Positions 46,651 through 61,989 of a stretch of 64,000 bases of DNA are shown here, one piece after another. The number at the start of each line of letters is the position of its first letter. The first letter of the stretch is position 1. The stretch spans positions 6,387,501-6,451,500 of the forward strand of contig JAMJFZ010001816.1 of the NCBI GenBank assembly GCA_026225945.1, read 5' to 3'. The stretch is from Cricetomys ansorgei (Eukaryota > Chordata > Mammalia > Rodentia > Nesomyidae). The notes beneath the pieces are model-generated. The model saw only the letters and a list, made by a program, of their open reading frames with translations, did not search any database and was not told the DNA's origin. Made by a program: the position numbers and the translations under genes.

Positions 46651-47605
46651 ATCTCCTGATTTATCATTCTTCTTAAGCAAAGACTAATTGCATGGTTTAA
46701 ACATCTTTTCTTTATGTTATTTAAATTCTGGATAACTTTGTTGGAACGTTATGTTTTGTGTCAGAAGTCCAGCTCAGGGGGAGGGAGGGAGGATTTTCTT
46801 CTTAGAATTAACACCTTTTAATTCAAAATGACTTACAGGGATGTCTACAGCTAATTCTTATCTCGGCTATACATTAGCTGGAAGGATATCATATTTTCAA
46901 AAAAACACTCTCTTAATGTGACAAGACTTGCAATGAGTTGGTCCCCCTCCATGCGAAAGGCACAGTAGGGGTCAAGCCATACTGAATTATGCCAGGTTCT
47001 GTCTGGTATCCCCCAACAGTTACCATAGCCACTCTGAAGTACTGAAGTAACAGATGGCAAATTTAAAAGAACAGCTTTTAAAAATTTAAAACAAGTCCAA
47101 ATGTAAACCTCCCTCATCTTCTCCATTCCTTTCGGTGCCAAAAAAGAAAGAAAACATCACAAGTATGATTCCGAGTTGCTTATTTTAAAAATATCATTTA
47201 TCCTAAGTTTTAAATTCCATTACAACTTATATTAAACATTTTTTAAAAACACCAACCCTTCATTTAAAAAAAATAATCACTGTTCCTAGCTGATGGTCAG
47301 GATACAGAGGCAGGAGTCAAAATCCAGGACTTGTAAGAGGGAAAGAAGCCACACCCCTCCTCACTTCGTTCTTCCACATGGGTATGTAAGTCATCACAGC
47401 AACACATGTGGAATTTGTTTTTAGGAGAAAAAAAATGACGTGTAATTTATTTCTATTGTTTTTGTTTAAAGGGGAGACTCAAAAAGCCCTGATAACTTCC
47501 TCTCCTCTGAGTGGGAACAGGCGAAGTGATTTCAACTGTGTGGCACACTAAAGGCTTATTTTCTTTATTTTTTTCCATACTTCTCTTTTATTGAAAATAG
47601 ATTCT

Positions 47606-47756
47606 TAGCCAGGTGGTGGTGGCATACGCCTTTAATCCCAGCACTTGGGAGATAGAGGCAGGTGATTCTCTGTGAGTCTGAGGCCAGTCTGGTCTACAGA
47701 GTGAGTTCTAGGACAGCCAGAGTTACAACAGAGAAACCCTGTCTCAAAAAAACAAA
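47606..47756 (+). mobile_element. B1 SINE with expanded tail
   Basis: It reads agccaggtggtggtggcata, cagtctggtctacagagtga and acaacagagaaaccctgtct. Its A-rich tail has grown into the (GAAA)n tract at 47771-47865. Confidence 0.93.
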
Positions 47757-47771
47757 ACAAAGCAACAACAA

Positions 47772-47847
<76 letters not shown>

Positions 47848-47865
47848 AAAGAAAGAAAGAAGATA
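47757..47865. repeat. (GAAA)n tract, tail of B1
   Basis: About 23 GAAA units follow a CAACAAAA linker right after the B1 at 47606. Confidence 0.97.
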
Positions 47866-48240
47866 GATCCTTTTCTCATGACAATATATCCTGATTTTAG
47901 TTTCCCCTCCCTCTATTTCTCCCAGTTCCTGTCTCCCTCCCCTCCCCTGTGGATCCACTTCCTTCCTGTCTCTCATTAGAAAAGAACAGGCTTCTAAGAG
48001 ATAATAACCAAGCACGACATGCACAGATACAAACACTCTTACACATAAGATAAAGTAAATAAATGTAAAAATCACAACAACATAATGCAAAAAACTTAGA
48101 ACCACCATCTCATTACTGAGTTAGGCTGGCAGAGTCATTGTCTACATTTCTGCTGAATTATTTTCAATTTTCTTTTTCATAGCTGTATTTACCCTCTTCT
48201 AGGGAAAAAAATCATTGAATAATCATTGAATGAACTTATA

Positions 48241-48437
48241 TTCCTTCCTTCCTCCCTCCCTTCCTTCCTTCCTTCCTTTCTCCCTTCCTTCCTTCCCTCC
48301 TTCCTTTCTCTTTCTTTCTCTTTTTCTCTTTCTCTTTCTCTCTTTCTCCTCCCTCCCTCCCTCCCTCCCTCCCTCCCTCCCTCCATCCTTCCCTTCCTCC
48401 CTTCCTCCCTCCCTTCCCTCCTTCCTTTCTTCCTTCC
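48241..48437. repeat. (CCTT)n/(CTTT)n/(CCCT)n polypyrimidine tract
   Basis: About 197 bases of tetranucleotide pyrimidine units, with blocks of CCTT, TTTC, CCCT, and CCTT again. Confidence 0.96.
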
Positions 48438-48439
48438 AG

Positions 48440-48590
48440 ATAAGGTCTCACTGCAAATCTCTGACTAATCTCAGACTCTCTATATAGCTCAGGATGGCCT
48501 TAGATTCCCAGAGATCTACCTGCTTAGATTTACCCAGCATCTATGCTTCTGAAGTGCTGGGATTAAAGGAATACACCACCGCTCTTGACA
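48440..48590 (-). mobile_element. B1 SINE, antisense
   Basis: It reads aaggtctcactgcaaatctc, tcccagagatctacctgctt and agtgctgggattaaaggaat. The (CCTT)n tract at 48241-48437 is its expanded tail side. Confidence 0.8.
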
Positions 48591-48609
48591 TAATGGATCT
48601 TTTCTTTTT

Positions 48610-48797
48610 TATGCATGCATGCACACTTGTATGCCTGTATACATCATGCATTCAGTGACCACGGAGACCAGAAGAGGGTGTTAGAGCCCTGGGACTGGAG
48701 TTAGAGATAATTGTTAGCCACCATATGGGTGCTGGGAATCAAACCTGGAAGAACTAACTGCCAGTATTCTTTTATCACTTAGCTATCTCTTCAGCTC
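48610..48797 (-). mobile_element. B3-type SINE, antisense
   Basis: It reads gggactggagttagagataa, tgggtgctgggaatcaaacc and cacttagctatctcttcagc. Confidence 0.8.
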
Positions 48798-48831
48798 CAC
48801 GAATCAATATTTCAAAAGCATTGTACTGGCT

Positions 48832-49251
48832 AGTTTTATGTCAACTTGACACAAGCTAGAGTCATCAGAGAGGAGGGAACCTCAGTTAAGAAAATACCTC
48901 CATAATATCAATCTGAGGGCAAGCCTGTAGGTTATTTTCTTAATCAGTGATTCATGAGGGGAGGGCCCAGCTCATTGAGGGTGAGGCTAACCCTGGGCTG
49001 GTGCTCCTTGGTTCTATAGGAAAGCAGTCTGAGCAAGTAATGGGAAGCAAGTCAGTAAGTAGCACCTTTCCATGGCCTCTGCATCAGCTCCTGCTTCCAG
49101 ATTTTGGTCCTGTTTGAGTTCCTGTCCTGGGTTTCTTCACTGATGGAAGAATATATAATGTGGAAATGAAAGCCAAATAAACGCTTCTCTCCCCAGCTTC
49201 CTTTTTTGTCGTGATGTTTTCTTTACAGCAATAGAAATCCCAACTAAGTCA
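48832..49251 (+). mobile_element. ORR1-type MaLR LTR
   Basis: It opens with the ORR1 signature (ggctagttttatgtcaac), passes a mid-region gcatcagctcctgcttcc, has an AATAAA-like signal (gccaaataaacgc) and ends aactaagtca. The length of about 420 bp is right for a near-full LTR. This matches the rodent ORR1 consensus as I remember it. Confidence 0.85.
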
Positions 49252-49784
49252 AGTCTGTATTTTTTTTTCCTCTGTCTTCTGTTTTCCAGTAGCATCTGGG
49301 AAAGTTCAGATATTATTTTCCATGTGCTATTAAAAATTGCTTCTATATATCATCAAATTAAGTCCAGAGTCTGAGGACAGAATCTCAAAGCTGGTTGTAA
49401 AGCTGTAAAACTCTCCTGTTACAAATTCTATTCTGTTCCATCTGTTTGGCTATTCTCTATTCTCCAGAGCCAATAATCTTTGAGCTTGAGTTCTGGTTTG
49501 GTAGAGGCAACCATATTTTTCATAAAGCATCCCATTGCAATCAATACATATAAATCTTTCTGGTAACAAGCTGTTTCTGAAGATAAAGAACAAGAACATA
49601 CTGTCATACATTGCCTCATAATAGGTATTTGTCTTGAGAAATGTGTTTTCAGGTGACTTCATCGTTGGGAGAGCATCACAGATTCACTTACCTGATGTCA
49701 CCCAATGGCATGATCTTATGGGGCCGCAATAGTGATGCAGTTCACTGTTGAACAGAACGTCGTTGTACAGTGATTAGTTATCTA

Positions 49785-50148
49785 TGTTTGTTCTTTTTCC
49801 ATTGCTGTGGTAAAATACCCATAAACCAAAGAAACTTATAAAAGGAAGTGTTTATTTGGCTATGGTTTCAAAGGGGAATTTGCCCATCACAGTGGAGAAG
49901 CACGGCAGCAAGCAGAAGATGTGCTGGTTGGAGCAAAAGGTGAAGGCTCACAACTAGAATCACAAGCAGCATGCAAAGACTGTGCACTGGGAATGGAGCA
50001 AGGCCTTGGGATCTCAAATGGGACCTGGCATGCTTCCTCCATCAAGGCCACACCCCCTAAACCTATCCAACCAGCACCACCAACTGGAGACCGAGTATAC
50101 AAATACCGAAGCCTGTGAGGGACATTCTCATTCAAACTGCCACATCTC
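49785..50148 (-). mobile_element. Rodent LTR-like repeat, antisense (family B)
   Basis: Landmarks run from ttttccattgctgtggtaaa through gtttatttggct and aaggccacacccc to cattctcattcaaactgcca. It is closely related to the copy at 39800-40355. Confidence 0.65.
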
Positions 50149-51007
50149 TGTAGGCATGATGACACAAACTTTTTGTGACAAGATGAGAATCAGCATCTCT
50201 ATGGAGACTAAAACTGCTCCTAGATTATAGTTGCAGTGTAGATCATCTCTTTATAATCTTATTATTATTGTTTTCCAAAAAATAATTATATGTATGGAGT
50301 GTGCACACTCCTTTGAACAAATATGGTGCAATGTCTTTGAAGCTGACTCCTGGAACATGAGGACTTGCACGCTTAGTGCTCTCTTGCCTCTTGCTCCTTG
50401 TTGTTCAGCAGTGAGGTTTATTAGATTCCAAGAGCGATATCCTTGCGGCTGTGCCAGTCCCCAGTGGAGAATGACAAACTATAATTGTAGGAATGCCTCT
50501 GGTCCCACATTGCACAGACCTTAAATGCCTTCAGCTTGAGTTTGTAACACTTGTGCACAATTGTGCTAAGTTGTGTAGGGGAGTCTTAAAGAAAATGTAA
50601 ATTATCAAAGAAAACTACTATTTCTTGATGATGCAAAATTCTTGGTAGCCACTGTCATCTCTCAGCACCCAACTGAGACTTAGTGCACATCAGACATTTG
50701 CTTATTAAATACTCTACCAACTCATTTTTCCCCCCTTAGGCTAGAAAACTAATTCTCTGAGTGAATGGAAATTCTACTATATTGACTTTTGGGATGAAAG
50801 GAACATTTGAGGAAGACATGAAAACAGATTGTTTTACAAGTAATACTTTCAAAACCTTAGAATCATTCACTGTGGTGATAGTATAAGTGGCATTTTTTTC
50901 TCCAGTAAGACTCAAATTGTACCAAAGTCATTTTATCCTATATTGTTAAGCTTTGAAAAAATGTTTCTTTTTTTTATGTAATTACTAGCTCACACTGATT
51001 GTACAAA

Positions 51008-51161
51008 TGTGGAGAGATGGCTCAGTGGTTAAGAGCACTCGTTCCTGCAGAGGGTCTATGTTCTCAGCACCTGTATTGGGCAGTTCATAATCACTATAAA
51101 CTCCAGTTACAGGGAATCCAAGGCCCTCTTTTGGCCTTCAAGGGCACCTGCATACATGTGG

Positions 51162-51197
<36 letters not shown>

Positions 51198-51210
51198 TAC
51201 ACACACCAAA
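51008..51210 (+). mobile_element. B3-type SINE with CA tail
   Basis: It begins ggagagatggctcagtggtt and ends in the (CA)n tract at 51164-51206. Confidence 0.85.
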
Positions 51211-51689
51211 TAAACAACAAAAGAGAAAACAAAAACAAAACCTAAGAACCACTCAAAAAACAAAAACAAAACATCCCCCCAAACCTATCAAATTAATGAA
51301 TTTTTCTGTGACTTCTTCAACTAGGCACTCAGTGTGCCTGCATTATTTCTTCTCTAGCTTGTCCCTGCCCTCTCCTTACCCTCAACACTCCTTTCTCTCT
51401 TTGTGGGCCCCTTCCTAGTCTCTAGAGTACTCCCTCCTTACTGCCCTGCCATTTCCTTCTTATGGACGAGAGAAAAACTATGTGACACTCATCCTCTAGG
51501 TCTATATTATGCTGCTGAACAGTTGTACTGGCCGCTTATATTTTTTTTTCTTCAAAATTTGGGACTTTGTTTTCTTGTTGACGAACAATATCCTCCTATG
51601 TACAAGGGCCGTATTTCTTTATCCATTTCTGTGCTGTTTGCATTTCTTGGCTATTGTGAACAGTGCTGCTTTATTTAATTTAAATTAGT

Positions 51690-51960
51690 TTTTAATGTAG
51701 CATAAAGTGGTGTGTTTTATTATGGCATTTTTTATGCACGTGTCTTATTTTACTGTATTCTTACTCATGTCCCTCCACACTGACCTCTTGCCTTCCTCAT
51801 CCCCTCCTGCTGATTCCTTTCTCCCCGTGAAACAGTCCTCTCCTTAGCTGTCATGCCGCATGGGTTCATCATCTTTCCTTTTCTTCCCTTTACTCTAAGA
51901 AATCCTTCTCTCCCCTCATGCCTTTCTATTTTCACTCTTTCACTCTATATATCTCTCGCC
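51690..51960 (-). mobile_element. Possible L1 3' end fragment
   Basis: The C/T-rich text (gtccctccacactgacctct, ttctccccgtgaaacag) after ttattatggcatttt resembles reversed rodent L1 3' end sequence. The match is weak. Confidence 0.35.
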
Positions 51961-52182
51961 CTACCTCCCTTCCTCCCCTACTTGTGCAGGAGTACACACA
52001 CATGTGCAGGAGTGTGCACCCGCATACACCCACACACATGCGCACACACACATCTATTCTGCATATGAGAGAACATGTGTGCTATTTGGGTATGCACATA
52101 TTTTCAAGATGCTTTACATATTACTATTCTTCAAGGTTTTAGTAATCTTTGGCACTTATTTTCAAGAAGAGAAAATCTGAAG

Positions 52183-52232
<50 letters not shown>
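52183..52232. repeat. (AT)n microsatellite
   Basis: About 25 uninterrupted AT units; self-complementary, so it can form a cruciform. Confidence 0.96.
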
Positions 52233-52235
<3 letters not shown>

Positions 52236-52678
52236 TGTTTTAGGTAAAAACATTTCTGATTTTGTAAAGTATCTATGCATTTTTATAGTTTTAAACTTAA
52301 AAACATGTCTCAAACCAGTGTGAGACCTATTGGGTTGATCATAGGCTGGAATGGTGTTTCTCTGGGGCATGTTTAAGAGTGGTATGAACATGTAAAGAAC
52401 CCTAATGTCCAGAAATGGAAAACTGCAGAGACGGTTTAGGCTAGCCTTGTCACCTGCTCAGCAATGAGCACAGAGTGGAGAGTGAAGAGCCATCGTGCAG
52501 CCTCGAGTGTTCTGTCCGCGCTGGCAACTTTGTTGATCTTGGAAGCTGACTGCTTTCTAATCTATTCTTGGTGACCTTTCTAGTTACAGCAGCATTTCCT
52601 TGTTCCTTTATTCAAGGCATTCCCAGCCACTGAGTTTTGCACTCGATGATAGTTTTTATTTACGAATGATGGATACTG

Positions 52679-53084
52679 TGCTGGCTAATTGTCTGTCAAC
52701 TTGACACAAGCTAGAGTTATCTGAGAGGAGGGAACTCTGATTGAGAAAATGCCTCCATAAGATTGGGCCATAAGGCGTTTTCTTAATTAGTGATTGATGT
52801 AGGAGGAGCTAGCCCACGGTGGGTGGGGCTGTCCCTGGACTGGTAATCCAGGTTATATAAGAAAGGGGGGAGGATAAGCAAGCCATGGAGAGCAAGCCAG
52901 TAAGCCGCACTCCTCCACAGCCTCTGCATCAGCTCCTGCCTCCAGGTTCCCACTTGATTGAGTTCCTGTCCTGACTTCCTTCAGTGATGGACTATGGATA
53001 TGGACCCAGGAGCCAAAGAACTCCTTCCCTCCCCAACTTGCTTCTCTTGTGGTGTTTGATCACAGCAATAGTAACCCTAAGACA
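52679..53084 (+). mobile_element. ORR1-type MaLR LTR
   Basis: It starts tgctggctaatt and ends ccctaagaca, with ORR1 landmarks in order (acttgacacaagctagag, gcctctgcatcagctcctg, cttccctccccaacttgc). It is about 406 bp and near full length. The poly(A) region reads aaagaactcc, so the AATAAA is lost. Confidence 0.87.
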
Positions 53085-53189
53085 GAGACCAAATCAGGAA
53101 ATTAACTCTGCTAGGGATCCCTGAGACATTAGAAGAGATGTCCATATCATGGCCAAGGAAATCGGACTCCCAGGTACAAGCTCGGTAAG

Positions 53190-53345
53190 ACTGCCTTGCT
53201 ATGATATTGGCCAAGTAAACATTGGGCAGATTCGTCTCCCTGTGACTCAGTTTCCTCATTTAAGAATAGAATAATAAACACTCCAAGGGTTGTTGGATGA
53301 TCAGATAAGTTCCTATATATGTAATTAGTAAGCACCAGTACTTAC
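53190..53345 (+). mobile_element. MIR (ancient SINE)
   Basis: It has ctgtgactcagtttcctcat, aagaatagaataataaacac and cagataagttcctatatatg, the classic MIR core order. Confidence 0.8.
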
Positions 53346-54087
53346 TCTTAAGAAAAACTATATAAAATTTCTTTCTGATGACAACAGTAGATATTTGCAT
53401 TTTTAAGAAAAAAAGCTAAGTGACCAAAGAAGAAAAAATACCAAGAAATAGGGCTGGGAGCTACATACTCATTATTTTGTCAAATGGGTGTATCCAGGTC
53501 CTGACTAATGGATACTATACTTGTCTTAATGCTTTGCAGTTCGATGAAAGGAGCCAAAGGAAGTCATGTCTCTTGCTACATCCATGTAGCCTTACCTAAA
53601 CTTATAGCTAAAATATAAATATAGCTAAAATAAGGTTTGGCTACCTCCTATACTGTTGACTTCTATTTTTAGCTTTATACTCGTCACAAAGCCTTGAGCT
53701 GGGTGCTTCTTTCCTCAATGAGATAAGGTCTCAGTGGAGACGCTGTCTTACCACTGTTTAAAAATTATATAGTACTGTGACCTAATAAGTATTTATTGAA
53801 AGGGGATTTCAAAAGTATGGCTTGCTAAACAGATCATTATTATCACTATTACTCTTACTATAAGCACTACGGTATGACTTTATAGAGTACGAGTGGGTTT
53901 TTGACATGAGTCTAGGGAGAAGTACTGAGTGGAGTTAAGGACATGCAACCCAAACATGGAGCGTTCCCGATGTACTCGTTTCTCTCTGGATCATCCCTTT
54001 ATGTAAAAACACAGCACATTAGATGCGGCAAGTGTTTTTCTAGTCCTATTTGGGTCAAATGTGAAATAATTGATTATCAAGGGTCTG

Positions 54088-54089
<2 letters not shown>

Positions 54090-54126
<37 letters not shown>

Positions 54127-54145
54127 AAAAAAACCCAAAACCAAA
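54090..54145. repeat. Poly(A) run
   Basis: About 36 A followed by caaaaaaaccc-type units. I could not identify a retroposed parent sequence upstream of it. Confidence 0.9.
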
Positions 54146-54539
54146 AAACCTTCTTATCTTCCTGAGTTGCTGTGACAGGATAAATGAGGCAAATGCAAAT
54201 AACTAATTAGGTTTGGATCCGCATTCCAGATACAACTTGGGAATTTACTTATTCATCTTTATTTTAAAGTATTTCAATGTTCCTCTGACATGCGCTGTCC
54301 ACCTCATGAGGCACAGTGAGGCCGGATGAGCAGGGGGAGGGACAGCACAGCTTTTTCCCGTGCGGACAGTAGACATGCCCAGTAAAAGGGAGCTTCACTG
54401 AAGTGCCGTCCCCTGAATTAATTTAAAAATACAAGTGTAGATCCTTGATCTTAGTTTTACATGTTAGGTAAATTTTCACTTCCTGTCCTAATTGGATCCA
54501 CGGCCATGAGTTTATGCAGCATAAAGAGGGGAGTCATTG

Positions 54540-54660
54540 GGCCAGGAGAAACTGTTGAGAACTGCTGTTATTTTCATGACGAAACTCGGGCAACTAACCT
54601 AACCTGGCTCTTCTGTAAAAGTAGGATAACAACAGTCAGGGTGTCTCTAGATTTCTTTAA
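54540..54660 (+). mobile_element. MIR remnant
   Basis: The order cgggcaactaacctaacctg, cttctgtaaaagtaggataa matches a MIR core. It lies directly before an antisense ORR1 LTR. Confidence 0.6.
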
Positions 54661-54695
54661 AGAATTCTATTCCTGTACTCAAGACGATGTTGTGC

Positions 54696-55097
54696 TGTGC
54701 CTTAGGGTTTCGATTGCTGCGATGAAACACCATGACCGAAGCAGCTTGGGGAGGAAAGGGTTCACTCGGCTTACACTTCCATACCACGGTTCATCATCAA
54801 AGGAAGTCAGGACAGGCACTCATATGGGGGCAGGGATCTGGAGACAGGAGCTGATGCAGAGGCTGCTTGTTGGCTTGCTCCTCACAGCTTGCTCAGCCTG
54901 CTTTCTTACAGAACCCAGGACCACCAGCCCAGGGATGGTACCACCCGTAATGGGCTGGGCCCTCCCCCATCAATCACTAAGAAAATGGCCTACAGGCTTG
55001 CCTACAGTCCAGTCGAAGGGAGGCATTTCCTCAATTGTGATGCCCTCTTCTCCCATGACTCTAGCTGGTGCCAAATTGACGTCAATCAGCCAGCCCA
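54696..55097 (-). mobile_element. ORR1-type MaLR LTR, antisense
   Basis: The reverse complement reads as an ORR1 LTR from ggctggctgattgacg to cgaaaccctaaggcac, including the gatgatgaac and ccctttcctccccaagc landmarks. A 55-bp stretch of the middle, before ctctgcatcagc, looks shortened. A long + strand ORF across it is by chance. Confidence 0.82.
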
Positions 55098-55099
55098 TG

Positions 55100-58266
<3,167 letters not shown>

Positions 58267-58566
58267 TGACGAGCTCCGCCGCGGTCCCCCAGACCCGGAG
58301 CTCCGAGGCCCGGGATCGGGACCGGGGGCGGGGCGTGGGAGGCCGGGGACCCAGCGGCCTAGCAGGTGCCGAGCCCCGAGCATCGCATGGAGGCTGAAAC
58401 CTGTTTTCTGATAGCGCCTATTGGTCCTCCTGGGGACTGGGGAGGAACTGATACTTGCCATCTGCCTCGTGTTCTGCTCTTTGCTGATTACCGCGTCCCA
58501 AGCGCCTCGTTAGCCTTAACTGCACAGCTCATGTCATCTTGTCGCTCAGTCCTGCTCTTTATTCCT

Positions 58567-58567
58567 C

Positions 58568-58600
<33 letters not shown>

Positions 58601-58608
58601 GTGTGTGA
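58567..58608. repeat. (GT)n microsatellite in Slain1 intron 1
   Basis: GT units with two TATG interruptions, about 300 bp after the exon 1 donor site. Confidence 0.95.
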
Positions 58609-59006
58609 TGGGAACGTTTGGCTTCTGCCCTCCACTGCTTACTCTTCTTTCCTTTCAAACGAACGTTGGACCGGATTGGTGTCAGCTCACCCTTGGTAGC
58701 ATCCGAAGCCGCCTAGCGATGGTTCTTTTCTCAGACATCTGCTCTTGCAGTTGAGTTGTGCAGTTATGTGTGCCCTCTGTCCCTCTCTGTATTTTTTCAC
58801 TGATAAGCTTCCAGATACGGATTTCATTTTTTAAAAGATGTGCTCTATTCCTGGATCACGAATGATGTCAGAGGCGAAAGCTTGTTAGGGAATGGAGTGA
58901 GCAGATGAAGGCACTGCCTTTTTTTTTTTTTTTTTTTCCTTTTTAAATTGAACTTAGGAATTTTCATTAATCTTAAAAATGAAACCAGATTGAAGAAAAG
59001 TGCTTG

Positions 59007-59412
59007 TGCTCGCTAGTTTTATGGCAACTTGGCACAGGCTAAAGTCATCAGAGAAGAGAGAACTTCAATTAATAAAATGGCTCCATAAGATCAGGCTGTA
59101 GGCAAGCCTGTAAAGCATTATCTTAGTGATTGATTGGGGAGGGGAGCAGCCCATTGTGGATAGTACCATCCCTGGGCTGGTGGTCTTGGCTTTTTTAAGA
59201 GCAGGCTTAGCAGGCCATATGGTGCAAGCCAGTAAGCAGCACCCCTCCATGGTGTCTGCCATCAACTCCAGGTTCCTGCCCTGTTTAAGTTCCTGTCCTG
59301 ACTTCTTTTGATGAACTGTGATGTGGAAGTGTAAGCTAAATAAATCCTTTCCTCCCCAACTTGCTGTTGATCCTGGTGTTTCATCTCAGCAAATGTAACC
59401 CTAACTAAGACA
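59007..59412 (+). mobile_element. ORR1-type MaLR LTR in Slain1 intron 1
   Basis: It begins tgctcgctagttttatgg and ends ctaactaagaca; it contains taagctaaataaatcc as poly(A) region. It lies about 745 bp downstream of the first Slain1 exon, in sense orientation, and 128 bp upstream of a second LTR (59541). Confidence 0.87.
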
Positions 59413-59540
59413 GCACTGTTAGGGAAACTTTATTATCTAGTTTTAGCAACTTTTAAGGTTGATTGTCAGGATGGTTGAGGCCAGAAGCATTTATTCAATG
59501 GAAATCTGGTTAGTTGTGTGACTGTTCTACTAATGGGTAC

Positions 59541-59877
59541 TGTTGTGGAAGTTTATTTTTAGTTATGTTTGAAATTGTTTTATGCACTGTTGGAAAAAAG
59601 GGATGCATAGGTCTTGGCGTTTTATATTGTTCTCAGGTGTTGGATTTCTGTGGGGGGATGTTTAATTGCTAATGTTCTGCATGTGCTATCAGTAGAACAC
59701 CTGAGGAGTTCTGAAAGAATAAAGACACCTGAACTTAGAGGCTTGAGGTTCCACTATCAATCAAGTATGGGCTTGCCAGGACAGTGGTTCTCTCTACTGA
59801 GGTCTGGCAGGGTTTGCAGTTATGAGAACGCCTTCTTGTCTCTCTTGCTGAGCCACCAAAGTAGGCATACAACAGCA
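59541..59877 (+). mobile_element. Solo LTR, family A copy 3 (class II ERV-like), in Slain1 intron 1
   Basis: It is flanked by a perfect 6-bp duplication GGGTAC (59535-59540 and 59878-59883). It begins TGTTGTGGAAG and ends ACAGCA. An AATAAA within it (gaaagaataaagacacc, near 59720) could serve as the LTR poly(A) signal, in the same orientation as Slain1. Confidence 0.92.
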
Positions 59878-60721
59878 GGGTACTTTCTGGAGGAGACAGG
59901 TATCCTAGATTCCTTGTTATGTGTTTTCCTGCTGCTCGGTCATGGAATACTTGTCTTTTGAGGACTTCCTCTGCTAGGGTTTGTTTGCTTGGCCGCTAGA
60001 CATACAGTAGGAGTGTTTGGATAGTGGAACTTGGATTCACTCGGAAGCCGAGCAGCGCTCACCTGTGGGTAACGGTGGTAGGAGGAAGAGTTGTGTCCTT
60101 TTGTCTTTGGTGTGTTTAAGAAAACCAGGTTTTTCTCATTTTGTGCTCCTGTTAACATGATTGCAAAGAAGGGAAATGGGAAATGGAGAATCTTACCGGT
60201 TTGGTATTGGGAACTACAATGTCCCCTTTTCATTTACACTCTACATGGCAACTAACTGTAAACTTTCGTCATCAATTGCTTTGATATGAGAATTCAAGAA
60301 ACATCGAGTTATGATAAACCCTTGGTGGGCACCTCTATTATTGGCCTTAGACTTTGGGAACTGTGCAGGTAGCTCATGTTGTGCAAGTCTCATAGCTCAA
60401 CACTTCATGGGACTTTAAGCCATTCTTTCTAAACTACATTTTTCTTTTCTTTTCTTTTTCTTTTTCTTTCTTTCTTTTTTTTTTTTTTTTGGTAAAGCCT
60501 ATATATAGTTCAGCCTGAATATAGTATTGAAAAATGGTCTTGCAGTGGATTTTATGTTTCACTAATGCCTGTAAACATTGGTGCCAATTTCAAATCATTT
60601 GAGGTTTTGATTTTTTTTTTTAATGGTGTACATAAACAGTGGGAAGAAATTTATTTATAATTTTGATAGAAGAACAAAGGAGCAATGCCTTTAAAACATG
60701 GCATATTTAAAAATCTACTAT

Positions 60722-60870
60722 TAGCCAGGTGGTGGTGGCACACACCTTTAATCCCAGCACTTGGGAGGCAGAGGCAGGCGGATCTCTGTGAGTTTGACAC
60801 CAGCCTGCTTTACAGAGTGAGTTCCAGGACAGCCAGAGTGACAACAGGGAAACCTTGTCTCAAAAATCCA
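60722..60870 (+). mobile_element. B1 SINE in Slain1 intron 1
   Basis: It reads agccaggtggtggtggcaca, ggcaggcggatctctgtgag and aggacagccagagtgacaac with an A-rich tail. Confidence 0.93.
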
Positions 60871-60909
60871 AATAATAAAATCTATTATTATTATCTTTAA
60901 TATTATTTT

Positions 60910-61017
60910 ATTGTTCTTGAGATCAGGTCTCACACCGTAGCTCATGCTGACCCTGAACTCCAGATCTTCCTCCTTTAGCTTTCTGACTGCTGGGATTACA
61001 GGCTTGTGCCACCATGA
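60910..61017 (-). mobile_element. B1-family SINE, antisense, in Slain1 intron 1
   Basis: It reads gaccctgaactccagatctt, actgctgggattacaggctt and gtgccaccatgatgg, a diverged B1-like unit 40 bp after the previous one and in the opposite direction. Confidence 0.65.
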
Positions 61018-61989
61018 TGGATACTCAGATTTACTATGGTATTGTTATTTATCTGGTTAATAATGGTACAAATATGCCAAATACAGTTTCTATATTTTCT
61101 TTTGAATGGGCTTTTACCACTGCTCTCTGTTAGTGTATCGTTGACTAGCTTTTTTGTTTTGTCACTTTAAAAAAATCCAGAGAGCATTTGAGATAAATTT
61201 TAAAAAGAGCTATTTAGTGGGATTAGCATATTAGTTAGCACTTAATATGGTTTGAAACCTAAAATGAAAGGAAGTTTAACTTTGGTAAATAAGGATTAAC
61301 CCTTCGTTGCTTTAAAAGTGCTTCTGTGGACATACGGCACACTATCTGTGGTCCTTCCTTACACGTGGGAGTAGATCCCAGGTGGAAAAACAAAGAGGAA
61401 TCATTAATCTTAGTTGGAATCACTTAAAGATTTTGAGGTCACCTAATTTACAGAATTTTTTTTTGTAACATTTTAGACATTATTTTTGTATTAAAACATT
61501 CTAAACATTTTTTTTTTTTTTTTTACGAAAAAGTAGCCATCAGGATTGTCTTTAAAAAATTTAAACCCCCTGCTAACGTTTATGGAGTACTCCCAAGTTT
61601 CTGTGTCACTGTGAGCTCTTCATGTCCCCACCCTGGAGTGCCCCAGTAGTGCATACCTTTCCTTTGGAGCCCATAGTAGGTTTGCAGCATGCCTCGTTTT
61701 TATTATGTACGTTAAGGAACAGCCGGAGTGGGTAAAGATAGTGTATGTTAAAGTTCAGTGTCAGGTGCATGGTTTGCATGTATCTTCCCCAAACACGTGG
61801 TTTGCTTCTTAATCTTTTGGGAATATTTTCCAAGAGAAAAGGTTTTGGTTTTGGTAAGTCCCACTGATACCTCTCATTTTTTTTTGGATATGCAGGATTT
61901 CAGCCTTAGAAATTATAGGTGGATATTTGCCAACCTAGGGATGCAGACTTTCGCCTATGGTTTCTAACAAAAGTTTTCTGTCTCTTTTT

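Noticed and set aside
47632..48108. 158-codon minus-strand ORF
   Set aside because: It crosses a B1 and its GAAA tail; repeat artefact.
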